DNA of 24,610 bases from Methanomicrobiales archaeon (GCA_022841205.1 JALHCK010000015.1:1-24610); one strand, 5' to 3'. Counted from the first letter of the stretch, positions 15,345 to 24,220 are shown. Made by a program: numbers and translations. The notes: generated from the sequence alone by a model not told the origin.

Positions 15345-15554
15345 TTACTGGTGCTCCGGCCTGACGATCATGTATCCCTTCGCTACCAGCCACTGGTGAA
15401 ATTCATGGGTGGTATGCAGGCAATGAGACGCACAAATCGCCCGTATTTCTTCATAACGCGGAGATTTATCCGCTTCCCTGTTCAGGAGCACCTGGATTGG
15501 GCATTGCACATCGTTGCAGTATTCCCGGCGCCGGTACTCGGCATATCCCTGCAT
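15345..15554 (-). CDS. small cysteine-containing conserved-looking protein
   Basis: The 69-residue product (MQGYAEYRRREYCNDVQCPI...) has four cysteines: C13 and C18 (YCNDVQC), then C40 and C44 (ICASHC), near H43, H46 and H50. The spacing suggests a compact metal-binding or disulphide fold; no family name comes to mind. The composition is protein-like (charged, aromatic, few rare residues). AAGGA lies six bases before the ATG at 15552-15554, and a T7 run follows the stop. The frame is open for 34 more codons upstream, but those are low in quality and lack a ribosome site. It lies downstream of the catalase gene on the same strand, 282 bases away, probably as its own unit. Confidence 0.7.
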   Translation of the reverse strand: MQGYAEYRRREYCNDVQCPIQVLLNREADKSPRYEEIRAICASHCLHTTHEFHQWLVAKGYMIVRPEHQ

Positions 15555-15809
15555 ACCAGATCCTTTGGAAAGGACCTGCAAAAGGTTTTTGGAAGTGACC
15601 TCTGCGATCGGGAAGCACGTGACCACAGGGTGGCGTTTGGAAAGAGGGGGTCTCAATCACGGGCAGGCCAGAGAATCGCAGGGCTTGTGTACGCATCCAT
15701 GCCGGCGGAAGCTATCAAGCCCATCTTCGAATTCTCCTGTCCAATGGCATCAGCAGGGAAATAAAGGTTCAAAATAAGGTCCATGTTCTTAACAGAGGCC
15801 TGCCAGGTG

Positions 15810-15816
15810 AAAAAAA
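15810..15816 (-). terminator. T7 run after the catalase gene
   Basis: Seven T residues on the minus strand begin about 20 bases beyond the catalase stop, the usual form of an archaeal terminator. Confidence 0.5.
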
Positions 15817-15836
15817 GGGAGGAGCCGGCCCCTGCT

Positions 15837-17306
15837 TCAGGATGATGATTCCACGGTATCCATCGGGATACCGCATGCGTCCGCGACACCTTTGCCGTAT
15901 GCCGGGTCCGCCTTCAGGCAGTTCCGGATATGCCGGATCTTGATGAATTCCGGTGCATCTCCCATAGCCCGTGCGGTGTTCCCAAAGAGGGCCGCCTGCT
16001 GGGCAGGGCTCATCAGGCGGAAGAGCTTACCGGGCTGGGTGTAATAATCGGAATCATCCTCGCGGAAGTTCCAGGCCGCTGCCGCACCGGAGAGTTCAAG
16101 TGGAGGTTCGCGGTACATGGGCTGTTCCTGCCACTCGCCATAGCTGTTAGGTTCGTACCCGATCGTGGCCCCATGGTTCCCGTCGACCCGCATCTGGCCG
16201 TCACGGTGGGATGGATGGGCCTGTGCATACTTCGGACGGTTGACCGGGATCTGGTGGTGGTTGACTCCCAGGCGGTAGCGCTGGGCATCGCCATACGAGA
16301 AGAGCCGGCCCTGAAGCATCTTGTCTGGTGAAAAACCGATCCCCGGAACAACTGCTGCCGGGTTGAAGGCCGCCTGCTCCACGTCCTGGAAGTAATTATC
16401 GGGGTTCCTGTTAAGCTCGAGCACGCCCACCTCGATCAGCGGATATTCCTTCTTGAACCACACCTTGGTGAGGTCAAAGGGGTTGTAAGGCATGTTTTTT
16501 GCCTGCTCATCGGTCATCACCTGGATGTACAGCTTCCAGCGTGGGAAGTCCCCCTTCGCGATGCTCGTGTGCAGGTCGCGCTGGTGGCTCTCCCGGTCCT
16601 TTGCAATGACTGCTTCCGCCTCCTCGTCGGTCAGGTTCTTGATCCCCTGCTGGGTAACGAAGTGGAACTTGACCCATACCCGCACGTTCTTTGCATTGAC
16701 CATGCTAAACGTGTGACTGCCAAAACCGTGCATGTGGCGATACGAGAGGGGGATACCGCGATCGCTCATGGTGATGGTCACCTGGTGCAACGCCTCGGGC
16801 AGCGAAGACCAGAAGTCCCAGTTATTCCTCGCAGACCGCATGTTGGTGTGGGGGTCGCGCTTGACAGCCCGGTTGAGATCAGGGAACTTGTGGGGGTCCC
16901 GCAGGAAGAAGACCGGGGTGTTGTTCCCAACGAGGTCCCAGTTCCCCTCTTCGGTGTAGAACTTGACGGCAAAACCGCGGATGTCGCGTTCAGCATCGGC
17001 AGCCCCGCGTTCTCCGGCAACGGTTGAGAAGCGGGCGAACACCTCGGTCTTCTTTCCGATCTCCGAGAAGACCTTTGCCCTCGTGTACCGGGTGATATCA
17101 TGGGTGACCGTAAATGTGCCGAATGCACCCGATCCCTTGGCATGCATGCGTCGCTCAGGGATTACCTCGCGGTCGAAGTGCGCAAGTTTTTCCTGGAACC
17201 ATACGTCCTGCATCAGCATGGGTCCGCGGGGACCGGCGGTTATAGCATTCTGGTTGTCAGCAACAGGTGCACCCGCTGCGGTGGTCAGTTTCTTTTTTTC
17301 CTGCAT
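15837..17306 (-). CDS. katA: monofunctional heme catalase
   Basis: The 489-residue enzyme splits hydrogen peroxide into water and oxygen. It is full length for the small-subunit (clade 3) catalases. The distal histidine is H55 in RRMHAKGSGAFG, the distal asparagine N128 in DLVGNNTPVFFLRDP, and the proximal heme tyrosine Y338 in RLFSYGDAQRYRLG. FARFSTVAGERGAADAERD and HGFGSHTFSMVN are family signatures; NHHQIPVNRPK marks the cofactor region. There is no signal peptide, so it is cytoplasmic. The ATG is preceded by the strong ribosome site AAAGGAG (minus strand of 17312-17318) at 5-base spacing. It lies next to a HemG-like flavodoxin gene on the same strand. Methanogens of this group commonly keep a catalase for survival in air. 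Confidence 0.97.
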   Translation of the reverse strand: MQEKKKLTTAAGAPVADNQNAITAGPRGPMLMQDVWFQEKLAHFDREVIPERRMHAKGSGAFGTFTVTHDITRYTRAKVFSEIGKKTEVFARFSTVAGERGAADAERDIRGFAVKFYTEEGNWDLVGNNTPVFFLRDPHKFPDLNRAVKRDPHTNMRSARNNWDFWSSLPEALHQVTITMSDRGIPLSYRHMHGFGSHTFSMVNAKNVRVWVKFHFVTQQGIKNLTDEEAEAVIAKDRESHQRDLHTSIAKGDFPRWKLYIQVMTDEQAKNMPYNPFDLTKVWFKKEYPLIEVGVLELNRNPDNYFQDVEQAAFNPAAVVPGIGFSPDKMLQGRLFSYGDAQRYRLGVNHHQIPVNRPKYAQAHPSHRDGQMRVDGNHGATIGYEPNSYGEWQEQPMYREPPLELSGAAAAWNFREDDSDYYTQPGKLFRLMSPAQQAALFGNTARAMGDAPEFIKIRHIRNCLKADPAYGKGVADACGIPMDTVESSS

Positions 17307-17753
17307 ATGTACTCCTTTCTCTCAATGCCGGGTGAGAGGAAATTTCCCGGGCAGAGCCAGACAGGGTAGTCTTGTTGTTCTCCCTTCATCAAGTTTGCCG
17401 ACCGGGAACATCCATTATTTGCACCTGTTTTCTCCCTCTCCCGATTCGCCTGGAACCGCGGAATGGATCATGGTCACAGAAGAGAATTCCCGCGAGTGCT
17501 GTCACCAATGCTGAAAAACCCACCCGTCACTTAGAGGCGACAAAATTGTCACGGATAACCAGTCAATGCCAATCCTGACAGGGGGAATAATTACGGGGGA
17601 TGAGGGGGTCGATCCCCTTGATTGTTACCCGATGCAATCGGATGAACCCGACAGGATAAAGGTATTCCTCCAGCGGATGTCCAACAGGGCAGTAGCATTG
17701 ATCCCGGGGTGCACGGTCGTACTGGAGATTGCAGGTGATAAAAAATTAAGCGT
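17307..17753. other. intergenic region upstream of catalase
   Basis: This 447-base stretch holds the catalase ribosome site and a perfect 10-bp palindrome GGAAATTTCC (17338-17347), 32-41 bases before the ATG. The palindrome could be a weak TATA substitute or a redox-regulator site. Two plus-strand open frames (from 17372 and from 17566) lack ribosome sites; the second runs antisense into the flavodoxin gene. I see no gene here that I would support. Confidence 0.5.
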
Positions 17754-18251
17754 CTATATCCCCATTTTCGCGGGCAGTTCCCTGGCCCAGGAAGCGATCG
17801 CTGTCCAGTCGCGGAAGTCGCCGACGGGGGACTTCACCTTCTTTGTCATCCAGTTCTCGAGCCACGAGAGCCCTGCCGGGTCCAGCCTGCCGGCAAACAC
17901 GGCCTCTGAGACCGGCTGCAGCGGGGAGAGTGCTGCATGGAGCACCTTTTCCGTGTTCTCCATACCGGACGGGTCTTTTGAGACCGCTGAGAGACAAACA
18001 ATAAACCCGGCAACCGGCAGTTTCTTCAGTTCGTCAGCGTGGCGCCTCACGAATTTTCCTGCACCGACCATCTTTCCGATGTAAACAGGCCCCCCGATTA
18101 TGACCGCATTATACCCACCAAGCGATGCCACGGTTCCCATCTCCATGACATCAACGGCATGTCCTGCAGCCAGCAGTTCCTTCCCAATCGCCTGTGCAAT
18201 TTCCGCAGTCGATCCATGTTTTGTTGCATATGCAACAAGGATGCGTGCCAT
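17754..18251 (-). CDS. flavodoxin-domain protein, HemG-like
   Basis: The 165-residue protein matches the flavodoxin domain of the HemG (menaquinone-dependent protoporphyrinogen oxidase) group: ILVAYATKHGSTAEIAQAIG (4-23, FMN loop T10-T15), YNAVIIGGPVYIGKMV (47-62) and the C-terminal signature GDFRDWTAIASWARELPA. In archaea such proteins are often electron carriers or oxidoreductases of unclear substrate. A heme link is tempting beside a catalase gene but unproven. GGAGTGA precedes the ATG, and CGTTTTATCA further upstream is a TATA candidate. It points in the same direction as catalase, but the 447-base gap argues for a separate transcript. Confidence 0.88.
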   Translation of the reverse strand: MARILVAYATKHGSTAEIAQAIGKELLAAGHAVDVMEMGTVASLGGYNAVIIGGPVYIGKMVGAGKFVRRHADELKKLPVAGFIVCLSAVSKDPSGMENTEKVLHAALSPLQPVSEAVFAGRLDPAGLSWLENWMTKKVKSPVGDFRDWTAIASWARELPAKMGI

Positions 18252-18569
18252 GGTTTTTCACTCCCATGCGGATTTGTTATTTGGAGATGATAAAACGCGG
18301 AGATGAAGGAGAGCGGCGGAAGATGCAGGAACGCTCGCGCCCATATCTCCGATCCCGGTGTATCTCTGCCCGCCCGGAAGGAACTTACATGGGCAACTTC
18401 TACGGGAGCAACTCCCAAGAGAAGATAAAAAAGACGGGACAAGGACGATCCGGAAGGCTGACACCCTATGCTACAGACGTTGTCCTGAAAAGTATCTCAA
18501 CCAGGAAACGACACTGGAAGGGTTCTTATGGCAAATGCGTTGGCCAGGCTCTTTCATGTCCTGGCCTTT
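18252..18569. other. intergenic stretch, no gene seen
   Basis: These 318 bases hold the promoter region of the HemG-like gene (TATA candidate near 18285-18294, minus strand). The open frames on both strands lack ribosome sites and have shadow-like composition. Confidence 0.5.
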
Positions 18570-19775
18570 TTACGCCATTACCTTCACTGTCAGGTTAAAC
18601 CGCCTGGCATCCTGTATGTCGCACCCACTAAGGGCAAAGATCCCATCGAATGTTGTGGTACCCTGCTCAACGGCCCGGAACCTCCACCTGTAATACCCTT
18701 TTCCACCCAGGAAGTCGTTTCCCTCCGGCATCTCATATATCGGCCCGGCATTGAGTAGTTCCAGTCCATAGCCTTCGGTCGGCATCATCCACCGGAAGGT
18801 AAGACCAGGGATGGTCGGGAGTGTGATCTCGAGTACTTCTCCGGTCTGAAGTGTCACTGCTCTCCCTGAATCGCTCTCGTTAAAGGAGTACCGCAGACCA
18901 CCGGGAAGGGGCTCGTTGATAGGAACCGACGGATCCATCCTTGGGGGCTCAGCGTAACCGGTATATTTTGGGACGCACCGTGTTCCCGATCCCGCAGGGG
19001 GAACAAACTCGAAATACGAATCAGGGATGCCGGAATTGACTTCTATTGACTCGTAACGGACAACCCGGTCTGGAACCTCCGATCTGGTGATGTTTGTGGA
19101 TTGCACCATGTCTTTTTGCGGAGGGGTCATGGTCGGCAGGATCATGCCGGGTGGAAAAGTCGGTTCTCCGGCCACGGTCCAATCGTAGTAGGTGGCAATC
19201 TCCCATGCAAGACCGGTCGAGGGCTCTATCCACGCCCGGACCCGGGAACTGATGTAGGGGGTGTACCGGTCTGACCAGGGGTCTGTTACGACTTCGATGA
19301 GGTATCGGTCCTGCCCCCCGGTCGTGTTATGTTCGAGGATTGTGAAATTCCTGTCCGAGATAACATTCCGGACCATCAGCTGGTAATCGTACTCGCGGGA
19401 GAGGTTCATGGCGGAAGAGATATCGTAGGTATGGGTTTGCGAGTCGTACCACGAAGTGTATGTGCCATTGCTGGTCGCAAACCTTCCTGGCTCTCCGGAA
19501 GTCCCTGCCTCCATCCCAACCCGTGAGAAGGACGGAGCCTTGTAGTCAAACGAGATCCTCTCCACCGGTAAATCACCTGAAGACATTAGCGGATACACAA
19601 CATATTCCGACCGGAAATCCCTGATTGCTGCAGCCGAAACGAGGTAAAGACCGGCGAGCTCATCCCGGGTCATGTTGTAAGAGCCGGGGGTTTCCGTAAC
19701 GCACCCGGGAGAGACTGCAAAGAGAGTGAACATCGCGGCAAGGACAATGTACATCACATGGGCAATCTTCTGCAT
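18570..19775 (-). CDS. lipoprotein with LolA-like and chagasin-like domains
   Basis: The 401-residue product has a lipoprotein signal (MYIVLAAMFTLFAVSPGC, C25). Residues about 35-260 resemble the LolA/outer-membrane-lipoprotein-sorting type beta sheet: ISFDYKAPSFSRVG, YTSWYDSQTHTYDI, RYLIEVV and RVRAWIEPSTGLAWEIATYYD. Residues about 305-400 look like a chagasin (inhibitor I42) domain: VTLQTGEVLEITLP, TFRW, GYGLELLN, GGKGYYRWRFRAVEQGTTTF and FNLTVKV. The NPTTGYxW loop that blocks cysteine proteases is replaced by PTIPGLTFRW, so inhibition is doubtful. Several N-x-S/T sites fit a glycosylated surface protein. GGAG lies close before the ATG. It may bind lipid or a protease outside the membrane; that is inference. 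Confidence 0.82.
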   Translation of the reverse strand: MQKIAHVMYIVLAAMFTLFAVSPGCVTETPGSYNMTRDELAGLYLVSAAAIRDFRSEYVVYPLMSSGDLPVERISFDYKAPSFSRVGMEAGTSGEPGRFATSNGTYTSWYDSQTHTYDISSAMNLSREYDYQLMVRNVISDRNFTILEHNTTGGQDRYLIEVVTDPWSDRYTPYISSRVRAWIEPSTGLAWEIATYYDWTVAGEPTFPPGMILPTMTPPQKDMVQSTNITRSEVPDRVVRYESIEVNSGIPDSYFEFVPPAGSGTRCVPKYTGYAEPPRMDPSVPINEPLPGGLRYSFNESDSGRAVTLQTGEVLEITLPTIPGLTFRWMMPTEGYGLELLNAGPIYEMPEGNDFLGGKGYYRWRFRAVEQGTTTFDGIFALSGCDIQDARRFNLTVKVMA

Positions 19776-20053
19776 ACTATCTCCGTTCTGGAAACGGCAC
19801 GATAACCATTTCGTTTCACCACCTCATACCCCATCTTGTCTCGTCCCATGACCTTTTACCCTTACACGTCCTACAATATATGCTGGTTTTGACCTGGATA
19901 CACAGGAACGCCTTTTTACGGACATGGGAATACCAATCCTCTCCCCGTATCGTGTGCCCCGGACATACTGCATGTATCGGATGTAAGAATGAGACATGAG
20001 TGCCATGACGATTAATTCGGCTGCGTCACGCATTACACAGACTGGACACAAAC

Positions 20054-20239
20054 ATGAGGAGCAGTGCAAGACCCACGGTAATAGGGATCAGGTCAGGGTA
20101 TGCGATCAAGTTCACCTGTCCCAATTGTGCGAAGGAAAACGCCATTGTATACAATATGCCCAAGGCCTTTTACAGGAAATCAAGGGACGCGACCTGCGGG
20201 AAGTGCAGGAAGCACTTCACTGTGCTTACCCCGGATTGA
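20054..20239 (+). CDS. small zinc-ribbon protein
   Basis: The 61-residue product contains CPNC (22-25) and CGKC (48-51), a treble-clef or zinc-ribbon spacing, with basic residues between (MPKAFYRKSRD). Its first 20 residues (MRSSARPTVIGIRSG) are unstructured and basic. It might bind nucleic acid or be an accessory protein. The ATG at 20054 is the first possible start in the frame, but no ribosome site or obvious TATA box is seen. A T7 run follows. It is flanked by two minus-strand lipoprotein genes and stands alone. Confidence 0.55.
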   Translation: MRSSARPTVIGIRSGYAIKFTCPNCAKENAIVYNMPKAFYRKSRDATCGKCRKHFTVLTPD

Positions 20240-20283
20240 TTTGATGGCATGGGCAAAGTGGCGGGGTAATTCCTTTCCACCTC

Positions 20284-20290
20284 TTTTTTT
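20284..20290 (+). terminator. T-run terminator after the zinc-ribbon gene
   Basis: Seven T residues inside a pyrimidine-rich tract (20281-20300) lie about 45 bases past the stop codon, as in archaeal termination. Confidence 0.4.
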
Positions 20291-20417
20291 CTCTCTTCTT
20301 AAATGAGGAAATGAGGGGGATTCTCATGCGATCTCCGTCCCTTTCCTGATGACCCGGTTCTGTTCCCGCATGCCCGAATGAGCCGTGGGGTGCTATCGAT
20401 CAGATCTCTCCTTCACT

Positions 20418-21248
20418 TCAGGATTCCGCGGTGAATGTAAGAAGCGTCCTGCCATTTGCGTTCACAAGGCTCATACGGCTCCCTTCGATCATGAACCCTG
20501 CCGCCTTGCTCAGGGTATCAAGGTAACCTGCTTCCTGCTCCATGATGCCCGGGCCAGGACAGTACATCCTGGTTGTACCTAATTCGCCGATCGAAAGCGA
20601 ATCTCCTTCAAGGGTATAGGGTCCGAAGTAACGGTTGCACCCGGCAGAGCCCGCCACACGACCTTCGTCATCAAATACCGCTGTGATCGTGGTCCCGCTT
20701 ATCACCGATGACACGGCGTCTTCCGTGTGGAGGGAAGCAAGAGTCCAGTTCGTCCCGACAAGGGGTTCAGGTTCATGGGGGACCATCCGATCAAACGAGA
20801 GGATTGTGGTGCCGCGTGAATCCTGGAAGCTGAGGGTGTCACTTCCTGCAGTAACCGAGACTACATCGGAAAGAAGCGACAGGTATAGGTACTCCTGCTC
20901 CATCACCCCGGGCTCCATGCAGGCCATCAGTGTCTGCCCAATACTGCCGATCGAAATCCTGGTGCCCTCCAACTCGTAGCTTCCAAAATAGCTGTTGCAA
21001 CCGGCCGAGCCTCCGATACTCCCTTCGTCGGTGAAAAACAGGGTTACTGTCGTCCCTGGAAGGATCTGCCGGGGAAGTCCATCATGGACATACTCCGTGA
21101 GCGTCCACTTTGTGCCATCCAGGTGCAGTTCAACAGATCCTGGCGGGTTTCCCGTGCACCCGGCAACAAAGATAAACGAGATGGATACCATCAGCCCGGC
21201 AAGGACAGGGAGAATGGAAGCCTTTTCTGTATTCTTCCAGACCTTCAT
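20418..21248 (-). CDS. lipoprotein with two META (HslJ-like) domains
   Basis: The 276-residue product has a lipoprotein signal (ILPVLAGLMVSISFIFVAGC, C31) and two META domains in tandem. The first has DGTKWTLTEY, GSAGCNSYFGSYELEG, TLMACMEPGVMEQEYLYLSLL. The second has GTNWTLASL, GSAGCNRYFGPYTLEG, TRMYCPGPGIMEQEAGYLDTL. Each carries the GCNxYxGxY and MxC...MxxExxYL patterns. E. coli HslJ, a META protein, is linked to novobiocin resistance; archaeal copies are surface proteins of unknown function. The frame is open for 20 more codons, but GGAG six bases before the ATG at 21246-21248 and the signal peptide place the start there. Confidence 0.92.
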   Translation of the reverse strand: MKVWKNTEKASILPVLAGLMVSISFIFVAGCTGNPPGSVELHLDGTKWTLTEYVHDGLPRQILPGTTVTLFFTDEGSIGGSAGCNSYFGSYELEGTRISIGSIGQTLMACMEPGVMEQEYLYLSLLSDVVSVTAGSDTLSFQDSRGTTILSFDRMVPHEPEPLVGTNWTLASLHTEDAVSSVISGTTITAVFDDEGRVAGSAGCNRYFGPYTLEGDSLSIGELGTTRMYCPGPGIMEQEAGYLDTLSKAAGFMIEGSRMSLVNANGRTLLTFTAES

Positions 21249-21293
21249 GCAGAACTCCTGCGATGGATGAAGTGATAATGATACCTTTGACTT

Positions 21294-21302
21294 CGATATA
21301 GT
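21294..21302 (-). promoter_or_regulatory. TATA box for the META lipoprotein gene
   Basis: The minus strand reads AACTATATC, which would start transcription near 21272 and leave a leader of about 24 nt with the GGAG site. Confidence 0.5.
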
Positions 21303-21565
21303 TCGCACCCATTGGAAACCGGTCCGCGATAACAGCGATCTCCCGCCTCCCGCTTTAGGGAGTGCCAGGAGTCCTGGTATATGATCCGCTCATGGTATGA
21401 ATGCGAGATATGGATTCGACGAATCAGGTCCGGATCGATATCCTTATCAACACCTTACTGGACAGGTTTTCAGATGCTAATTATGTTTAACACAAAGGAT
21501 GATTCCATCGCCCTCCCGGAACTGCCTGTCGGCCAAGGCACACCGTGCTCAAAGCGGGGGTGCCT

Positions 21566-22879
21566 ATGAACGACGGGGCACTGCAGCAGGACTCAGGACA
21601 GCAACTGAAACCCTATATCGAGAAGCGGGCGGAGATCGACCTCTCAATCGAGGTAGTCCTCCTGGTTGTCGGCGGGGTGTACTTCCTCCTATTCGGGGCG
21701 CTCCTTTTCCTTATCGACCGGGGAATTCTCCCCTACAGCGAGGATAGCATGTACGGTCTGTTCGTGATCCTGGTCTCGATGCAGATAATCACCATGGGAA
21801 AGACACCGTTTGGCGACCTCCTCCGCTCATGGATCGTCGTGGTTGCCGGGCTAGTCACGGCAATCATCGGAACACTGGCCATCTTCTACCCCGGGCACCT
21901 GAGTGTGGCGATCCGCCTGCTTGCCGGCCTGATCGTTCTCATCACCGGAGGCCTGGGACTGTTGCAATTGTTCACAGCGAAGGACAGGGCCCGGTTATGG
22001 ATGAAGGTGCCCGGGATCCTGCAGCAGCTGACCATCGCCTGTGTTCTTGTATACGGAATCGAGATCGTGCTTGGGGCAATAACGTTGCTCCCCGGCATTA
22101 TGCCCAACCCACTGACAGCGGTTCTGTGTCTCATCTTCGGTGCATCCCTCTTCTTCCTTTCCTGGTGCATCCATGAAGTGCACCAAAAGTATCCTTCCGG
22201 AGATGAGAGGACTGTCCCTCGGGAACCGCCATCGCACACCGGGTTTTGCCTGTTCCGGGAAGCCTTCCTGACGGTGGGAAATGCCATCAACACCTACCAG
22301 GGCTTCCTCATGATCCTCCTTGGGTTCCTCATCCTCCTGAACATCCTTGGTATATTCCCTTCCTTCAATTCAGATGGCCAGCTCGGCCTGCTCCTTGTCC
22401 TGACCTCGCTTCAGTTGCTTGCCCTGGGCCAGTTCGTGGGAAGCCAGGTTACCCGGTCGTGGCTGGTGGTGGCGTTTGGGGTCGTGTGTGCCGGTGCAGG
22501 GGTCTTCTCCTGCATCGTCCCTGGAATCCTCTCCGGGGTGATCCCGCCCCTGCTAGGGCTACAGAACATCCTGACCGGTGTGCTGCTCCTTGCCACGCAG
22601 ATCATCGCCCCGACGCTCTACGGGATACGGCACCCTCCTGAAAAACCGGTTGCCATCCCCTCAATTATCAGGCGGCTGTTTCTCGTCCTCACAGCCACCG
22701 GGATTGTAACGATCGTGTTTGGCATCAACATGCTCGCACCGGTTCTCCTGCCAGGCATGCTCGGGATGGTTGCTTATGCCATTATCCTCCCGCTCCTTGT
22801 CGTATTCATCGGTATCCTGACCCTGCTCACCGTTTCGATCACCCAGAAACTCCAGCAGGGTGCTTCAACCGGTTCGTGA
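21566..22879 (+). CDS. 12-span membrane protein with internal duplication, HdeD/DUF308-like
   Basis: The 437-residue protein has about twelve hydrophobic spans in two six-span halves that resemble each other. DSMYGLFVILVSMQIITMGK with RSWIVVVAGLVTAIIGTL in the first half matches DGQLGLLLVLTSLQLLALGQ with RSWLVVAFGVVCAGAGVF in the second, each followed by a YPGHLS / VPGILS turn and another pair of spans. Spans such as GLVTAIIGTLAIFYPGHLSV recall the HdeD (DUF308) acid-resistance membrane proteins, a tentative link. No transport motif or charged residues in the spans are evident. A GTG at 21545 also opens the frame; I prefer the ATG at 21566, preceded by GGGGGTG, though this spacing is tight. 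Confidence 0.8.
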   Translation: MNDGALQQDSGQQLKPYIEKRAEIDLSIEVVLLVVGGVYFLLFGALLFLIDRGILPYSEDSMYGLFVILVSMQIITMGKTPFGDLLRSWIVVVAGLVTAIIGTLAIFYPGHLSVAIRLLAGLIVLITGGLGLLQLFTAKDRARLWMKVPGILQQLTIACVLVYGIEIVLGAITLLPGIMPNPLTAVLCLIFGASLFFLSWCIHEVHQKYPSGDERTVPREPPSHTGFCLFREAFLTVGNAINTYQGFLMILLGFLILLNILGIFPSFNSDGQLGLLLVLTSLQLLALGQFVGSQVTRSWLVVAFGVVCAGAGVFSCIVPGILSGVIPPLLGLQNILTGVLLLATQIIAPTLYGIRHPPEKPVAIPSIIRRLFLVLTATGIVTIVFGINMLAPVLLPGMLGMVAYAIILPLLVVFIGILTLLTVSITQKLQQGASTGS

Positions 22880-23264
22880 AGGGGAAAAATACCCCCTATC
22901 CTTTTTCCAGGAGCGACAGGGGATTAACATAAGAATGCCCGGCGGCATTTACATCTATGTGCCTGCGTCCATCGGAGGAACCATTTGGTTTTTTGGTCTC
23001 GCCATAACCCGCTGATCCGATGATTGGAATGCAGCTGAAAAAGAGAGAATCCGGACGGATATTCCGGAAATTTCAACAGTGCAGGTCTTTGCTGAAAGTG
23101 CAGGATCGCCCAAGCCTGCTCCCTTCCGATCTTGCGGTTTTGGGCATGGGCTGGCCATCCGTTGCACTATTCAGATTAGTTCTTCACTTCCGCCGCGATC
23201 ACGACACCAATCCTGTTTTTGAAACGATCATCCTTATCCATACGCGGTCTCTGGCCTCAATCGA
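22880..23264. other. intergenic stretch between convergent genes
   Basis: These 385 bases separate the membrane protein gene from the ADC-family gene. AGGGG and CCCCT at about 22879-22897 may form a weak terminator hairpin. A 26-codon plus-strand frame at 22934-23014 (MPGGIYIYVPASIGGTIWFF...) has a hydrophobic core but no ribosome site. I see no gene that I can support. Confidence 0.5.
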
Positions 23265-24059
23265 TCATTCCAGTACCCTTGACCGTGAAGTGTCAATTAT
23301 GACCACTCCTTCTGCAAGTACGGACTGGAGCATCTTTTTCACCGGGAGAGATGCCAGGGCCCTAATGATATGGTGCTGTCGCGGGTTTTGCATCACGGAG
23401 AGCTCTGTCCACCTGAGGGTTCCCTTTCCCGCATATACCTTCTCAACCTCCATCCACTGCGGGAAATAGATGAACTGGCTGAGGTCTGCACCCGGTGCGC
23501 CGACCTTTGGAATGTACCTCCAACCGATCATGTCAAGTGACCGAAGTTCGAGTTTTGCCTGTTCCAGATCCTTGCCGGCGATCGGCCCGGTCGCTTCAAA
23601 AGACATTGAAAGAAAGGTGTTTCCCTCGTAGCTGACGGATGTGGAATAGTGAGGCTTGTAAACATGCAGGTCTTCGATATCGGCAAAGATCTTCGGCACA
23701 CCGGTCTGCTCCCTACCGGTGAGGATGGGGGCTGTCCTGTTCTCCCATAGAACCAGGGGATATGCTGCTTCAGCATGGTCCTTCTTTCCTTTGAACCGGA
23801 CGGGTGCAAGCACCCCTACGAGATTGTAGTGTCCCCCGGCAAGCCAGTTGATCTCGGTCAACTGGTTCATTGCCACCTGTACTATCGGGGACCGGAGTTC
23901 GAGTTCTTCAGGGATATAGCGCTCGAGTTCTGCACGATCGGTCTCAAAGGCCATCGCCAGTGTCGTTGCCTTTTGTTGTGCCTTGTAGGATGTCGTGAAA
24001 ACATCGCCCCCGAAATGGGCAGGCATCATGTAAGTGGAATCTTTTTGCAGTCGAAACAT
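23265..24059 (-). CDS. acetoacetate decarboxylase family protein
   Basis: The 264-residue product matches the acetoacetate decarboxylase (ADC) superfamily: TDRAELERYIPEELEL (40-55), VRFKGKKDHAEAAYPLVLWEN and GREQTGVPKIFAD (115-127). K123, after the proline, corresponds to the Schiff-base lysine. The clostridial enzyme has two lysines there (PKK), the second lowering the pKa of the first; here the second is isoleucine. This, and the lack of the usual acidic residues by eye, suggest a different reaction of the family, such as aldolase-dehydratase chemistry. The ATG at 24057-24059 has no strong ribosome site. It is divergent from an F420-type alcohol dehydrogenase-like gene, 161 bases away. Confidence 0.87.
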   Translation of the reverse strand: MFRLQKDSTYMMPAHFGGDVFTTSYKAQQKATTLAMAFETDRAELERYIPEELELRSPIVQVAMNQLTEINWLAGGHYNLVGVLAPVRFKGKKDHAEAAYPLVLWENRTAPILTGREQTGVPKIFADIEDLHVYKPHYSTSVSYEGNTFLSMSFEATGPIAGKDLEQAKLELRSLDMIGWRYIPKVGAPGADLSQFIYFPQWMEVEKVYAGKGTLRWTELSVMQNPRQHHIIRALASLPVKKMLQSVLAEGVVIIDTSRSRVLE

Positions 24060-24220
24060 GGATTTATCGTTTTAACTGTTCCTGCAGATAGGATAAAAGA
24101 TTACCCAAATTATAACCACCAGGGTTTTTTGGCATTGAAAAAGAGGATTTTTTTTAGAGACCGCATCGTACGGCTAATGAATCGAAAGATAGTTATGAGA
24201 AAACAGGAAGAAGGAACAGC

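Noticed and set aside
17566..18084. 172-codon plus-strand frame
   Set aside because: It runs antisense through most of the HemG-like flavodoxin gene and has no ribosome site; its unique first 60 codons match nothing I know.
22934..23014. 26-codon hydrophobic peptide frame
   Set aside because: No ribosome site or promoter is visible and nothing indicates conservation; it may be chance in a GC-rich gap.
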